Source: a virus. Taken from it: 35,005 nt of DNA. Shown piece by piece: positions 21,772 to 30,294 of this stretch. The notes beneath the pieces were generated by a model. That model was not told the DNA's origin and searched no databases. It was given only the letters and a program-made list of their open reading frames with translations. Position 1 is the stretch's first letter. Every line of letters starts with the position of its first letter. Position numbers and translations under genes: made by a program. The DNA is taken from IMG/VR virus record IMGVR_UViG_3300020201_000063, positions 1 through 35,005 of that record; one strand, given 5' to 3'.

Positions 21772-22635
21772 ATGCCAAACACACAACAGGAATATAACGA
21801 CACTAGATCTCAGGCTGATAATGTTTTCAAGCAATACCAATCAATGGGGGATTTGCCAGATTTTAAGAACCAAATAACACAGCTATACGACACTCCAGTC
21901 TTGAGACCACTAGTAAACGAAAGGGCGGGACTTGAGTCTCAATACTTACCATCTCTATTTGATCCATTTACAAAGATGGGAACTGGGGCATCTGATATGT
22001 CACCTGCTGCTAAATTGTCATTATTGGGTGGTTCTCTTGGTAGACTGACTAGTCGCATTGGTGCTAATCAGGGTATACAAAACTACTATGGCGCGCAGAT
22101 CGACAACCTAGCTGAGACTGAGAGAGGGAAGTTCCAAGATAAGAGGCAGAATTTTATGACTCAGTACGATGTACTAAACAACAGAGCAGGGCAACTACAA
22201 CAACAGCTACAGTCACAGAGGGCAAGGGCAGCTCAGAATAATTCAGCAAGAACTCAGGCAGACCAATATAGAAGGATGCAGGAGATAATAGCAGAAAGAA
22301 ACAGACGGTCTGGACTAATAGACCAAGGTCGTAATGCGCAAGGGATTGCCGAACAAGCAGCAGCACAACAAGGGGCGATGAGTGGAGGCAATGGGGCGGC
22401 TGATGCAATGGGGAATCCAATGTACCAGACTATTGCTGGTCTTAGGGCAGGACAAAGAAACGCAGCTGATATTTACAGCCAGTATAGTGGGGGTAGGAGC
22501 ATGGGTAATGGTTTGGCGGATCGCGCTCGTGCCTTCATCGCTGACCCTGGCTCTGCAGCTAGGGCGAACATAGAGGGCTCTCTTGACTTTCTTAGAGGCA
22601 CTGTTCCAGATAAATTTTACGATAGAGCATATTAA
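21772..22635 (+). CDS. Putative ejection (internal virion) protein 2
   Basis: A 287-residue protein rich in Gln, Ala, Arg and Asn. A long Gln-rich helical region at about 115-205 (RAGQLQQQLQSQRARAAQNN, then RMQEIIAERNRRSGLIDQGR) suggests coiled-coil assembly. The N-terminus, NTQQEYNDTRSQADNVFKQY, is also helical. No enzyme motif. It lies 2 nt after the preceding gene and 3 nt before the next, a tight virion-gene series. The ejection-protein role is inferred from composition and position. Confidence 0.5.
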   Translation: MPNTQQEYNDTRSQADNVFKQYQSMGDLPDFKNQITQLYDTPVLRPLVNERAGLESQYLPSLFDPFTKMGTGASDMSPAAKLSLLGGSLGRLTSRIGANQGIQNYYGAQIDNLAETERGKFQDKRQNFMTQYDVLNNRAGQLQQQLQSQRARAAQNNSARTQADQYRRMQEIIAERNRRSGLIDQGRNAQGIAEQAAAQQGAMSGGNGAADAMGNPMYQTIAGLRAGQRNAADIYSQYSGGRSMGNGLADRARAFIADPGSAARANIEGSLDFLRGTVPDKFYDRAY

Positions 22636-22638
22636 ACT

Positions 22639-24819
22639 ATGGCAAGACCCACAAGACCAGATTACGGACTTCTTGGTAACTTAGCAGATGGGATAATTAG
22701 ACCATTAGTAGATCCATTTCTATCTATGGCTGAATTTGCAAATGCAGGTATTTACGCAGCTGGGGATGGGAAGATAAGCGGTTATAAGCCAAGGTTCCAA
22801 TACGATGATTTATATACCGACCCTGTAGGGACTGGTGTTAGACAAACTGCAGGGTTTGGGGCTTCATTATTACCTGGGACAAAGTTCGGATCTACGGTTG
22901 CTGGTTTAGCAGCGAGTGGTGCTGGATCAGGTTTCGCTAACTCCGATTTCGAAGATCCAACTGACATCCTAAGAAATGTTGGAATGGGCGCTGCGATTGG
23001 TGGTGTCACTGGTGTTGCCTCTAAAGCTCTAAGTAAGCAATTTAATAAATTGACACCACGTGGCAGAGCAGCGAACGCACTGCGGAATGCTGGTCTAATA
23101 GATGACGCTGGTAATACAATTAATAACACAGGCGGTAAAGGTGTTATTAAAGCATCTGGCGATAAGTACAACTCTTTACTGGAGGGTATTGGTCGTATAG
23201 ATGATCCAGAGCAACAGAAGTTATTAGCTTCGCAATTCTTGAACTACACACCTAATAATGCAAAGTTAACTAATAGTTCCGATGCAATCGCTAGGAGTAT
23301 ATATGGGGCCGACGAGGCATTGCTTGGCAATGAGAGTAGAGGGGTTGGACAGAAACTGATTAACCAAGGACGCGATATGCAATACAGGGGTAGTGGTCTT
23401 GGGTTCTCATCTAAGCGAGGGTTAGACTTTACTGGAGCCTACAAAGGCGACACGAAAGCCCTTGATAAGATGTATAAATTAACAGGGGCTGGCGATAAGG
23501 GGATAGGACCAGAAACGATAAGTAAATTGGCCGAGGGAATGGGTAACCTGAGAGATAATGAACTTGCAGGATTGACAATTAATTCTAATATAAACGACTT
23601 AGTCGACGAGGTGGCACCTAGAGTTGCAAAACTACAAGGAATACAACTGTCAAAGACTAGGGGGTTAGTTAGAGATGCTTTGATAAATTCTGTAGAAATA
23701 CCTGACTCTATACTGAGGAATGCGGACGCTTACACTAACAGCCGAGTACCACTGTCTGCAGGCGATTTCCACGATCTCTCTATCCAATTCGGGCCGATGG
23801 CTCGCAAGGTCGCAAGGAGTGTTAATCCAGTCTCAAATGAGGCTCAGATCTCAAAAGTAATTAGTGATGTATCTAAAGGCAAACTTAAAGCAGCATCTCC
23901 ATTATACAAAGATATTAACCGAGCGTACGTAGCTTTATATGATCAGCTACCTGGTATGGTAAAAGCTGCGAATAGGGGGCAGATATCAGTTACAGGCGGA
24001 CGAGCAGAGTTACTAGCACAGGCCCAACCGTTTCTAGAAAGAACTGCAGGAAGAGGTATGGAGAAAGTCGGTAAGGTCCTGTCTGGGATGGGAGACAGTA
24101 ACTTGATTAATAAGACGAGTGATGTACTATCAAATCAAGCAGCTAAGCCACTCTTAAATTCGGCTTTAATTAATACTTTAACTAGATCTGGAGAAAACAT
24201 GGGACCACAAGACCAAGATAGTTTAGACATGGGTTATATGGAGGATGGGCAATCAGATCCACGTGCAGCATTAAATAGTATTAACTCAGCAGGGGGGACA
24301 CAGATGACTCCTGATCTGGTTATGGAATTTATCAATGCTGGAATAGATCCGAAGAATATCCAGGGATTTATGAGCCTGCAGTCTGCATTCGAGCCTGCTA
24401 AAGCTAGGTCACTGAGTGCTAATGCGCAGTCGCAATTAAACGACATACAGACAACAGATCGTGATCTGCAAGGCTTGCAACAAGACATCACTGGACAGTA
24501 CGCCAATAGATTCGGACCAATCCAAGGTGGCATCTTGGGAGACTTAATCGGGAATCTGGGACTAGATCCTGAAGGGGATGCATTAAGGATGCGGATAGGT
24601 CTACTTTCTCAGAATGTTGCCAAATCTGCAGAAGGTGGTAGGGTAACAGATAAAGATAGGGAATACTATTTGAGTCTACTACCTAGTCGGAGAGATAATC
24701 CTGCAAATGCGCTCGCAAAGACTACATCTCTAAGAGAGATGTTAGCTAATAGATACCAGAATACATCGCGAGGATTTCAAGGAGCAGGGTATGACATAGG
24801 TGATCAATATGGCAATTAA
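22639..24819 (+). CDS. Large internal virion (ejection) protein
   Basis: A 726-residue protein. Glycine-rich, weakly hydrophobic segments with small-residue spacing lie at about 75-130 (GFGASLLPGTKFGSTVAGLA, VGMGAAIGGVTGVASKAL), as in membrane-penetrating ejection proteins. Mixed helical segments cover the rest, and the C-terminal third is helical and polar. No lytic transglycosylase or peptidase motif is visible. Size and position between ejection-like genes and the hub favour a gp16 or internal-core-like role: passage through the host envelope with the DNA. A 129-codon opposite-strand frame here is a shadow. Confidence 0.5.
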   Translation: MARPTRPDYGLLGNLADGIIRPLVDPFLSMAEFANAGIYAAGDGKISGYKPRFQYDDLYTDPVGTGVRQTAGFGASLLPGTKFGSTVAGLAASGAGSGFANSDFEDPTDILRNVGMGAAIGGVTGVASKALSKQFNKLTPRGRAANALRNAGLIDDAGNTINNTGGKGVIKASGDKYNSLLEGIGRIDDPEQQKLLASQFLNYTPNNAKLTNSSDAIARSIYGADEALLGNESRGVGQKLINQGRDMQYRGSGLGFSSKRGLDFTGAYKGDTKALDKMYKLTGAGDKGIGPETISKLAEGMGNLRDNELAGLTINSNINDLVDEVAPRVAKLQGIQLSKTRGLVRDALINSVEIPDSILRNADAYTNSRVPLSAGDFHDLSIQFGPMARKVARSVNPVSNEAQISKVISDVSKGKLKAASPLYKDINRAYVALYDQLPGMVKAANRGQISVTGGRAELLAQAQPFLERTAGRGMEKVGKVLSGMGDSNLINKTSDVLSNQAAKPLLNSALINTLTRSGENMGPQDQDSLDMGYMEDGQSDPRAALNSINSAGGTQMTPDLVMEFINAGIDPKNIQGFMSLQSAFEPAKARSLSANAQSQLNDIQTTDRDLQGLQQDITGQYANRFGPIQGGILGDLIGNLGLDPEGDALRMRIGLLSQNVAKSAEGGRVTDKDREYYLSLLPSRRDNPANALAKTTSLREMLANRYQNTSRGFQGAGYDIGDQYGN

Positions 24820-26473
24820 ACGATTAAACAATCTATCAGGCACTATGAATCAACATAGTGCTCCCAACTTACTTAGAGATCAAGACTCTGAGTTAGCGAT
24901 CAATCTATCGCAAGATGAAGACGGGGCTATTGCGACAAGGGCGGGCTCAGACAGATACCTAACACAGATCTCTGGTACCACACCTGTTAGGGGGTTACAT
25001 ATGTTCGAGAAGCCTGACCGAACATTCTATCTCCATTGGGTTTATGGGGGTAATCTGTATGTGGATATTAGCGGTGCTTGGGTAGCACAAGCTAGCAGTG
25101 AATGGAGTAATACCTCAGAGATTTCTATGGTGAACTTTATAGATAGACACTACATGGCCTCATCAGCTGCTGGAGAGTACGTTAGATGGTTCACAGAAAC
25201 AGGTTCACGCACTTACGTTAAAGTTATTTCGACAACAGTCTCATCTGCCTCTACTGCTAGTACACTAGTAGCGACAACGACAATATTTAGTAGTGGGATG
25301 GTGGGGATGAAGGTATTTAATACAACCGACGCTAGCTCGGCTATTATAACCGCATATACAGACCCTAACATAGTCACTCTAGATACTGCGATAGGCGACA
25401 CGTGGGATGGTGATAATATCGAGATAAGACTTGAAGCAAAGTATTTAGCAGTCAACGGTGGCTATATGCTAGGAGTCGGTGGTACCACTTATCCTAGGAG
25501 AGGCTATTTTACTAATCTAGATTCTGATAAAGTTTCGGTTGCAACTGATTATTTTATATTCTCCTCACTTCCAACTGGGGTTACCGCCTTTGGTAATGGT
25601 AGACCTTTTGTTGTTTTCTATGAGAACGGCTATATGACAGCTGATCCAGCCACCTTGTTTACAAATGAAGTAGAAGGGTTTGGGTGCGTTTCGCATAAGT
25701 CGATAGCCGTTCTCAACGGTAATATTATGTATTTGGGCAGAGACGCTTTTTATATGCTGGCTCCAAACACTACACATCCAGAAAAAATGAGTTTGCCTAT
25801 CTCCAACGACGTGACTGGAGATGCTATCTTTAACAAGATTGATACCGCTAACTTTGAGGTAATAGGCGCTGTGGCGACAGAGGATAGATACTACTGTGCT
25901 TTAAGAAGTCTAACAGGGACTGTTAAGGGGCAGACACTTAGTTACGCGCTAGTTGAATTTGATTATAACCAGAAAAACTGGAAAGTCGACACGTTTAATG
26001 CTGCTCAACTGGCACCTTTCTTGACTAGGTATATAACTGGAGGGAAGAAGGTAGTAATTGGTGGCAGTCTAACAAGTGGCACTGTCCATAAATTGTTCCA
26101 GGTCGGTACGTTCACAGATGATCAGGCTGATGGGCAGATTGCAGCGTACACGTCTTTATATAGGACTAAGCACTTTGTGCTAAGTAGTAGGACAGAGGGA
26201 AGTTTTGCCATGAACGAGATATCCACTTTAGAATTTAAATATTACTCTTCAGTACCTATATCTGTAAAAGTAGCTCTAGATGGCTCACACAGTTACGCAA
26301 CACTATCCTCCCTCCCTGCGGCTACAACTAATCGATACGAACATGCGTCGGTTTTATTTGGTGGTAATGCTCGAACTATAAGCATTGAGTTGAGTTGGAC
26401 GGGTGAAGCGAGAATTTACGAGATACAGATTAACCATGAATCTTTAGATATAGTTGATCTGAAAGCCCTCTAA
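24809..26473 (+). CDS. Tail hub / tubular-B (gp10-like) protein
   Basis: A 554-residue protein from the ATG at 24809; a GTG at 24800 is less likely. The start KRLNNLSGTMNQHSAPNLLR, then SELAINLSQDEDGAIATRAG, is typical of P22 gp10-like stabilisation proteins and T7 tubular-B proteins of podoviruses. Beta-rich domains follow, with YLHWVYGGNLYVDISGAW, FVVFYENGYMTADPATLF, VAVLNG-like VLNGNIMYLGRDAFYML and a C-terminal sandwich. Residues about 142-206 (SSASTASTLVATTTIFSSGM, TAIGDTWDGDN) carry the domain also found in the adaptor at 20154. It forms the tail tube or hub below the portal. Confidence 0.7.
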   Translation: MAIKRLNNLSGTMNQHSAPNLLRDQDSELAINLSQDEDGAIATRAGSDRYLTQISGTTPVRGLHMFEKPDRTFYLHWVYGGNLYVDISGAWVAQASSEWSNTSEISMVNFIDRHYMASSAAGEYVRWFTETGSRTYVKVISTTVSSASTASTLVATTTIFSSGMVGMKVFNTTDASSAIITAYTDPNIVTLDTAIGDTWDGDNIEIRLEAKYLAVNGGYMLGVGGTTYPRRGYFTNLDSDKVSVATDYFIFSSLPTGVTAFGNGRPFVVFYENGYMTADPATLFTNEVEGFGCVSHKSIAVLNGNIMYLGRDAFYMLAPNTTHPEKMSLPISNDVTGDAIFNKIDTANFEVIGAVATEDRYYCALRSLTGTVKGQTLSYALVEFDYNQKNWKVDTFNAAQLAPFLTRYITGGKKVVIGGSLTSGTVHKLFQVGTFTDDQADGQIAAYTSLYRTKHFVLSSRTEGSFAMNEISTLEFKYYSSVPISVKVALDGSHSYATLSSLPAATTNRYEHASVLFGGNARTISIELSWTGEARIYEIQINHESLDIVDLKAL

Positions 26474-26919
26474 TGGCCATAAATGACATATCCGAGGCTG
26501 GTTTTGATGAACTATTAAGAAAGGAGACACCGAACGGGTCGCTAGTTCATAATAGAAATGAATTCCAACCAGAAGGGTATAGGAGCTTAGCGAATACTCT
26601 AATTTACGATGAGATAATTAAACACACCCTCTCAGCAAGTTTTACGGGGTCTGCTGACATTCCCTATAAGAACCAAAACTATAACAAGTCCCCTACTGCT
26701 ATAGGTTTTATGGGCTATCACAATGGGTCTAAATTCAATACGTATAAGTTACCATTTTACGAGACTGCGGACGTAGGATTTCCGCCTAACTTTTTGTTAA
26801 TATTTTTATACGCTAGGATAATTCCATTTAAAAGATATGTAAGCGTGCAAATCGATTCGGAATATGATCCACCTAACAAATTTGAGTTTGAGATTTACAT
26901 TATAAACACAAAGACATAG
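26473..26919 (+). CDS. Small beta protein, tandem family copy 1
   Basis: A 148-residue protein. The core NTLIYDEIIKHTLSASFTGS, ADIPYKNQNYNKSPTAIGFM is followed by strands ending FEFEIYIINTKT. It aligns by pattern (N..I.DEI...T.S, G.A.IPY/F, K.P..IGF) with the next two genes, so three relatives lie in tandem. TAATG overlaps the hub stop. The role is probably structural at the tail tip or as a fibre cap; family unknown. Confidence 0.55.
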   Translation: MAINDISEAGFDELLRKETPNGSLVHNRNEFQPEGYRSLANTLIYDEIIKHTLSASFTGSADIPYKNQNYNKSPTAIGFMGYHNGSKFNTYKLPFYETADVGFPPNFLLIFLYARIIPFKRYVSVQIDSEYDPPNKFEFEIYIINTKT

Positions 26920-26929
26920 AGACAATAGA

Positions 26930-27337
26930 ATGCCTGATCTAACAACGCACAACATTAATCCAGAACTAAATAAGTACTTATTTAATTCAATCGCTATTGA
27001 CGAGATCTTAGACGTAACTGTTTCACTTGCTCTGTCTACTTATTATTTTGAAGGTACTGCAACTATTCCTTTTAGGAAAGGAGAGAAGAGAAAAACTCCG
27101 CAAGTTATTGGTTTATGGAGAAACCCTAACGGAAGAACTGACTGCAATGCGTTTGTGCCTCATGTTGAGTTCCAGGTGAATGGAATGGTTTATGCAACAT
27201 CGATTAATTCTTCGGTCGACATAAACCCATCCACCTCAGATGTCACGGTTGTGGTTAGAACTTATTTTACTAGTAACGAGGCAAGGTTTACTTTATTTGT
27301 ATTAAAAGATAGAGGAGCTCAACTTGCAAGACAATAA
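26930..27337 (+). CDS. Small beta protein, tandem family copy 2
   Basis: A 135-residue protein. FNSIAIDEILDVTVSLALST, YYFEGTATIPFRKGEKRKTP and QVIGLWRNPNG follow the same order as copy 1. The C-terminal half is beta-rich (VTVVVRTYFTSNEARFTLFV). It lies 10 nt after copy 1 and overlaps copy 3 by 14 nt. Confidence 0.55.
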   Translation: MPDLTTHNINPELNKYLFNSIAIDEILDVTVSLALSTYYFEGTATIPFRKGEKRKTPQVIGLWRNPNGRTDCNAFVPHVEFQVNGMVYATSINSSVDINPSTSDVTVVVRTYFTSNEARFTLFVLKDRGAQLARQ

Positions 27338-27734
27338 TGCATTAGTACTACAGTCTTTGGTACCTGAAGAATTGGCAAGATACGGCGATGCGTTTATTAT
27401 TAACGAGACAATACCATTTACCGTTGATGTATCTACTGAGCCCCCGCCATGGGGCACCTTCTACAGAGGAACTAAAGATGTTTACTTTAAAAGGCCTTTT
27501 AAAAGTCCTCCCCTTACATTTTGCTTCGTGGAATATGAGGATAGTAGCCAACAATTGTCTTACGCTAATATTATACTTGTCGGTGGGGGGGACTGGGCCA
27601 TTACTTCCTCGTTCAGTTATCTAATATTTCCCGATAGGATACAGGTATACGTTGCCCATTTTGCGATCGTGACTTTTAATCTAGTTGCGGTAGTTGTTGA
27701 ATACAAACTGCCAAGTCAGATTAAGAATAACTGA
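27324..27734 (+). CDS. Small beta protein, tandem family copy 3 (TTG start)
   Basis: A 136-residue protein. GDAFIINETIPFTVDVSTEP, then FYRGTKDVYFKRPFKSPPLT and FCFVEYEDSS match copies 1 and 2 by pattern, with beta strands to the end. No in-frame ATG is available near the beginning. The TTG at 27324 has a good Shine-Dalgarno, AGAGGAG, ending 7-8 nt upstream within copy 2, which decides the start. The ATG at 27337 is out of frame. Confidence 0.55.
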   Translation: MQDNNALVLQSLVPEELARYGDAFIINETIPFTVDVSTEPPPWGTFYRGTKDVYFKRPFKSPPLTFCFVEYEDSSQQLSYANIILVGGGDWAITSSFSYLIFPDRIQVYVAHFAIVTFNLVAVVVEYKLPSQIKNN

Positions 27735-27823
27735 TAAAGATTAACTAGGATGTCAAGTACCTACAAATAGTGTAAGCTGGTAATATAGACGAGATAACTT
27801 AATTGAAGAATAGTAAGTTCTAG

Positions 27824-28228
27824 ATGATAACCATAACCGAAAGAGTAGCAGTCGTTGAGTCTAATTATAAGCATCTAAGCAAAGCAATCGATGAGCTAAA
27901 GGTTAATGTAGACGAGAGGTTTGACAGGTCTGAGGAAACGCAACAGGGGATTTTAGACAAGATTGTTAGTTTAAGTGACTTAGTTGGGCAGCGTCTATCT
28001 AAGTTAGAGTTCCAGGACAAGGTTAGGGCAGAGGAATTACTTTTACAACGTAAAGATGCTGTCCAAGCACTTGCAAAGATACACGAGATGTCCGAATTTA
28101 TCGACGAATTGAAATTTGTCCAAAAATATTGGCGTGTATTCGCAATTGGCGGCATAGTATTATTAGTAATAGAATTTGGGGCAATACTAGTTTTATTCGA
28201 TAATTATAGAAAAATACTCCAGACATGA
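27824..28228 (+). CDS. Coiled-coil, C-terminal TM protein of the lysis cassette
   Basis: A 134-residue protein with a charged coiled coil (about 1-100: ITERVAVVESNYKHLSKAID onward) and one C-terminal membrane span (103-125, WRVFAIGGIVLLVIEFGAIL), then a short basic tail. This is the layout of XhlA-type lysis accessory proteins, longer than the usual 90 residues, but could also be a spanin-like or anchoring protein. It overlaps the endolysin start by 4 nt (ATGA). The 89-bp gap before it has no gene; only a weak TAATAT -10-like sequence is present. Confidence 0.6.
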   Translation: MITITERVAVVESNYKHLSKAIDELKVNVDERFDRSEETQQGILDKIVSLSDLVGQRLSKLEFQDKVRAEELLLQRKDAVQALAKIHEMSEFIDELKFVQKYWRVFAIGGIVLLVIEFGAILVLFDNYRKILQT

Positions 28229-29115
28229 AACTAGGCAATTTAATACAAGGTAATGTCCTAGTTCTTACCCAGCGAACGCACGGCGTTAATCAAAATAATC
28301 ATGCGCTTGATATATCCTCCAGGTTCGGCGCTGGCATAGCGCCTGCTGAAGGCCGCTTCTTATCTGAGTATAAAGGATCGGGGGCAACCGACGATGATGA
28401 TGCCTTTCTGTGGGGTAAGCCTGAGGATGGGTGGGTAATTCAGTTTACACACTCGCGCTGTATAAACAGGGGGAATGTAACTAGGGGGACTAGGTTATTT
28501 GATACGACAACGAACCACTACCACATTGCGTTAATGGAGAATCCAAAAGCGTGGGCTGGCGGATTGCCTAAAGGTGGCACTTGGCGTGTAATTATCGACT
28601 ATATGGATCGTAGCCTAGGGCTTGGCTGGCTAACTCCCAGTGGTAAGCATCCAGTCTGGACCAGTTGGGGGACATACACAGATAGGCATTTGCGCCCCCT
28701 GGCGAAAGTGGTAGAATATGAAATGGTAGGATTGCAATTTCCTGTAAAGTGCGTTACTACAAACACAACAGATATGAACGTTCGAAAAGAGCCGAGCACT
28801 AAATCCGAATCGATTCGCAAGGTAGCACCTAACACCCCGTTTGAAACACGCACACTCTCATCAGGCGAGGCAATAGACGGTGTTAGCACTTGGTATTTTA
28901 TGGGCGATGGCTGGGTATCTGGGCGCTATGTGAATCAAATACCTTCTACAAATAACGAACAACTAGAGAAAGATCTAGTCGAAACAAAGGCGCAGGTTAC
29001 TACACTTAATCAGGAAAGGCAAGTATTAGAGACTAAGAATTTAGCGCTTGTAACTGAAATAGATTTACTAAAACCAATTGTAGAAGCACTTAAGTTAGTT
29101 AATAATACAAAGTAA
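28225..29115 (+). CDS. Endolysin-like M23-type peptidase with SH3 domain
   Basis: A 296-residue protein. The N-terminal domain shows LytM/M23 landmarks: NHALDIS (His26, Asp29) for the first zinc pair, His76 in VIQFTHS and HYHIAL (His98, His100) for the HxH motif. The first motif is H-x2-D rather than the classical H-x3-D, so activity needs proof. A bacterial SH3-like domain follows at about 172-240 (MNVRKEPSTKSESIRKVAPN, then WYFMGDGWVSGRYV), which binds cell wall. A C-terminal coiled coil covers about 243-290. It cleaves peptidoglycan cross-links if active. Its neighbours are a TM accessory and a holin-like gene. Confidence 0.75.
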   Translation: MKLGNLIQGNVLVLTQRTHGVNQNNHALDISSRFGAGIAPAEGRFLSEYKGSGATDDDDAFLWGKPEDGWVIQFTHSRCINRGNVTRGTRLFDTTTNHYHIALMENPKAWAGGLPKGGTWRVIIDYMDRSLGLGWLTPSGKHPVWTSWGTYTDRHLRPLAKVVEYEMVGLQFPVKCVTTNTTDMNVRKEPSTKSESIRKVAPNTPFETRTLSSGEAIDGVSTWYFMGDGWVSGRYVNQIPSTNNEQLEKDLVETKAQVTTLNQERQVLETKNLALVTEIDLLKPIVEALKLVNNTK

Positions 29116-29453
29116 TGAATAATATAGAAGTTCTAGTGTCACTTTTGGGCGGTGTGTTTGTGCCACCTGTGATAGATTTTATTAGAATTAGATTAAACAT
29201 AACTGACAGCAAACAAGCAGTAGCATTAACTTACTTGATTAGTTTCTTATTTGGTTACTTAGCCACATTTGCATCTGCAACACCAGCTACATTTAGCACG
29301 ATCTTTATTAACGGCCTTGCAGTGTACGCAGCAACACAACTAGCTTTTAAAGGCCTCGGATATGATAAGAGTGCGATTAGAAAAGATTTAGCAGGTAGTG
29401 CGAGCGATCCAGAACAGTCCGATAAAGATAACAACGATGATAGTGTGGGTTGA
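29115..29453 (+). CDS. Holin-like membrane protein
   Basis: A 112-residue protein. Hydrophobic segments lie at about 4-22 (EVLVSLLGGVFVPPVIDFI), 38-56 (LTYLISFLFGYLATFASAT) and 60-80 (FSTIFINGLAVYAATQLAF), and a highly polar C-terminal tail ends DKDNNDDSVG. Size, two or three spans and a charged cytoplasmic tail are typical of holins. TAATG overlap with the endolysin supports a lysis cassette. Confidence 0.65.
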   Translation: MNNIEVLVSLLGGVFVPPVIDFIRIRLNITDSKQAVALTYLISFLFGYLATFASATPATFSTIFINGLAVYAATQLAFKGLGYDKSAIRKDLAGSASDPEQSDKDNNDDSVG

Positions 29454-29493
29454 GTTACTTTAAGGTTACGAGATTATTTTAAAAGATTTAACT

Positions 29494-29940
29494 ATGTCCT
29501 TATTCGGAGATTTAAACGAAGTTAGGCTTCTTGGTAATATTACTCAAGATATTGAGCTAAGATTCACACCAAGCGGCGCCGCAGTAGCTAATTTTAGCAT
29601 TGCTACTAACCGTCGTTTTAAACAAGGTGAAGAATGGAAGGATGAGAGTGAATTTCACAATATTGTAGTATGGAGCAATCTGGCACAACAGTTAATGCAA
29701 AGAGCTAAGAAAGGAACTAGGGTAATGGTTGTAGGACGGTTACAAACTCGTAGTTGGGAGCAACAAGGACAGAAGAAGTATAAGACTGAGATTATAGCTG
29801 ATGATGTATTCTTAATTGATAGATATGAACGTGGCAAATCAGATACTGCAACACCAGCTACTAGAGAAAATAATAATCCTTTCTTGAATACTGGCGTAAG
29901 TGATGTGAGCCAGATTGACCCTGCAGATTTACCATTTTAG
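29494..29940 (+). CDS. ssb: Single-stranded DNA-binding protein
   Basis: A 148-residue protein with the full OB-fold pattern of bacterial-type SSB: EVRLLGNITQDIELRFTPSG, AAVANFSIATNRRFKQGEEW, ESEFHNIVVWSNLAQQL, KKGTRVMVVGRLQTRSWEQQ and TEIIADDVFLID. The C-terminal tail ends in the acidic tip DPADLPF, used to recruit partner proteins. It coats single strands during replication and recombination, and may present substrate to the ERF protein encoded at 600-1367. It sits behind the lysis genes after a 40-bp gap. Confidence 0.95.
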   Translation: MSLFGDLNEVRLLGNITQDIELRFTPSGAAVANFSIATNRRFKQGEEWKDESEFHNIVVWSNLAQQLMQRAKKGTRVMVVGRLQTRSWEQQGQKKYKTEIIADDVFLIDRYERGKSDTATPATRENNNPFLNTGVSDVSQIDPADLPF

Positions 29941-30072
29941 TCTCGATGTGGGTTAATTAACTTATTAACGACTAGACATTTTAAAACGTCTTCTTAAAGA
30001 TCCAGACTTAGGTTCTAAAATTGGTGTTTCCTGTTTAACGTGCTTTACTATATTTATTATTCTTTTCTTCTA

Positions 30073-30234
30073 ATGGATTTACTAGCTGTTATTGTTGTCT
30101 TAGTGGTTATATTCTTAGTGTTCGGTGGTAGCCTGGTATTTTCTACAGACCTGCTATTTAAGATCTTATTAGTGATCCTTCTTACAGCAGTAGGCGTCTG
30201 GGTGATTAGATATCTCAGAACTAGCAGGCCTTAG
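30073..30234 (+). CDS. Small two-TM membrane protein, 53 residues
   Basis: From the ATG at 30073: MDLLAVIVVLVVIFLVFGGS, a turn with STDLL, a second span FKILLVILLTAVGVWVI and a basic end RYLRTSRP. A GTG at 30040 would add 11 residues but lies in poor context. It is the last plus-strand gene before the convergent accessory operon. The 132-bp gap before it has a near-palindrome AGACATTTTAAAACGTCT but no gene. Function unknown. Confidence 0.6.
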   Translation: MDLLAVIVVLVVIFLVFGGSLVFSTDLLFKILLVILLTAVGVWVIRYLRTSRP

Positions 30235-30244
30235 ACTTTAGATA

Positions 30245-30294
30245 ACAGGCTTTTTTGCCTGTTTAATAGTCCCTAGTCTTTTCCAGTTAAATAC
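30245..30294. repeat. Gene-end repeat copy A with hairpin; convergent junction
   Basis: ACAGGC-TTTTTT-GCCTGT forms a perfect hairpin (extendable to AACAGGC/GCCTGTT). The 50-nt element, through ATTTAA on the minus strand, is nearly identical to 31045-31094, and its first 40 nt resemble 33346-33386. It lies where the plus-strand late genes meet the minus-strand operon, so it could end transcription from both sides, although no U-tract follows on either strand. In one minus-strand frame it encodes VFNWKRLGTIKQAKKPVI. Confidence 0.6.

Noticed and set aside
22782-23171. A 129-codon minus-strand frame inside the 726-residue gene
   Set aside because: It is Pro/Ala/Leu-rich shadow sequence opposite a real gene, with no start context.
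27757-27769. TGTCAAGTACCT shared with the P3 promoter region as a fifth decamer promoter
   Set aside because: It lacks the CTTT half of the decamer and has no -10-like sequence at 16-18 bp on the minus strand.
30245-30265. A strong intrinsic terminator at the convergent junction
   Set aside because: The hairpin is perfect but only 6-7 bp, and neither side is followed by a U-tract; kept only as a possible weak or bidirectional terminator within the repeat entry.
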